From assembly GCF_022568835.1 (NCBI RefSeq), contig NZ_JAKZHV010000001.1, positions 1-64,000 of the forward strand: a DNA stretch of 64,000 bases, given 5' to 3'. Within the stretch, counting starts at the first letter, position 1. The number at the start of each line of letters is the position of its first letter. A model generated the notes under the pieces. That model saw only the letters and a list, made by a program, of their open reading frames with translations, searched no databases and was not told where the DNA came from. Source of the stretch: Arsenicicoccus piscis. GTDB taxonomy: Bacteria; Actinomycetota; Actinomycetes; Actinomycetales; Dermatophilaceae. This document shows, one piece after another, positions 63,839 through 64,000 of the stretch. A program made the position numbers and the translations under genes.

Positions 63839-64000
63839 ATGACGACTCCGCACCGTCCGACCCAGCCGCCCACCCTCTCGGCGAGCGACCTCGCCGACAG
63901 CCTCACGACCTATCGCGAGGCCGGGCCGCTGGTCCAGTGCCTCACCAACACCGTGGTGACGAACTGGACCGCCAACGTCCTGCTGGCCTCCGGGGGCTCC
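63839..64000 (+). CDS. thiM: Hydroxyethylthiazole kinase, 5' part
   Basis: ATG at 63839, open to the window end (54 residues seen). After ~30 residues it reads GPLVQCLTNTVVTNWTANVL, the ThiM N-terminal signature. ThiM phosphorylates hydroxyethylthiazole for thiamine salvage. It is under the TPP riboswitch just upstream. The remainder, including the nucleotide-binding site, lies outside the window. Confidence 0.93.
   Translation, partial: MTTPHRPTQPPTLSASDLADSLTTYREAGPLVQCLTNTVVTNWTANVLLASGGS

Overview
The window is about 64 kb of very GC-rich DNA (roughly 70%), gene-dense, with most genes on the minus strand. It looks like the chromosome of an actinobacterium: BldC, DUF3073 next to purM, DUF3151, an MT0933-like antitoxin, a mycothiol-dependent-enzyme family member, GTG/TTG starts and many apparently leaderless genes with TANNNT -10 boxes. 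A member of Micrococcales/Intrasporangiaceae is my best guess, but that is inference. No prophage, IS element, CRISPR array, rRNA or replication origin was seen.

Layout. 0-8 kb (minus): small CxxC ORF, then a trehalose operon treY-treZ-hypothetical with 4-bp stop/start overlaps, and a DUF3516 DEAD/DEAH helicase. 8-14.6 kb: lactate dehydrogenase, a tiny membrane protein, threonine ammonia-lyase, a frameshifted mycothiol-dependent-type enzyme, DUF72, tRNA-Lys, a membrane-anchored beta-solenoid-like protein and a WYL regulator. 14.6-20.7 kb: complete Mrp cation/proton antiporter operon (mrpA[B]-C-D-E-F-G). 20.9-22.8 kb (plus): two DinB-like proteins and an unknown. 22.8-26.6 kb: four-gene nucleotide-sugar operon. 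27-32 kb: serine dehydratase, PHP protein, tRNA-Glu/Asp/Phe with a strong terminator, a repeat-filled gap, ribD and a GNAT. 32-36 kb: antitoxin-like protein, Cys-cluster/pentapeptide protein, Ser/Thr kinase, BldC, DUF3073. 36-55 kb: purine biosynthesis (purM, purF, purL, purS, purC, purD, purA) interleaved with a PHP phosphoesterase, an alcohol dehydrogenase, a spermidine-synthase-like protein, a HelD-like helicase and chorismate mutase. 55-64 kb: TrmB/LuxR-type regulator, DUF3151, fructose-bisphosphate aldolase, TrmH methylase, DedA, a repeat-rich gap, LemA, pyrE, SDR, a frameshifted exonuclease III gene, and a TPP riboswitch driving thiM, which runs off the window.

Unusual signals. (1) Two intergenic loci 29 kb apart (30.03-30.22 and 59.57-59.72 kb) carry arrays of a ~20-bp unit in head-to-head orientation around a shared 41-bp core. 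(2) The heptamer GGTCTAC occurs about 18 times on the plus strand at places where normal codon use does not explain it, against about 2 times on the other strand. (3) A near-identical 15-bp palindrome precedes the WYL regulator gene and the first DinB gene, on either side of the mrp operon. (4) A PurS-like gene is translationally coupled to a full-length single-chain PurL that should not need it. (5) Some 17 genes appear leaderless. (6) Two genes carry a clear frameshift.
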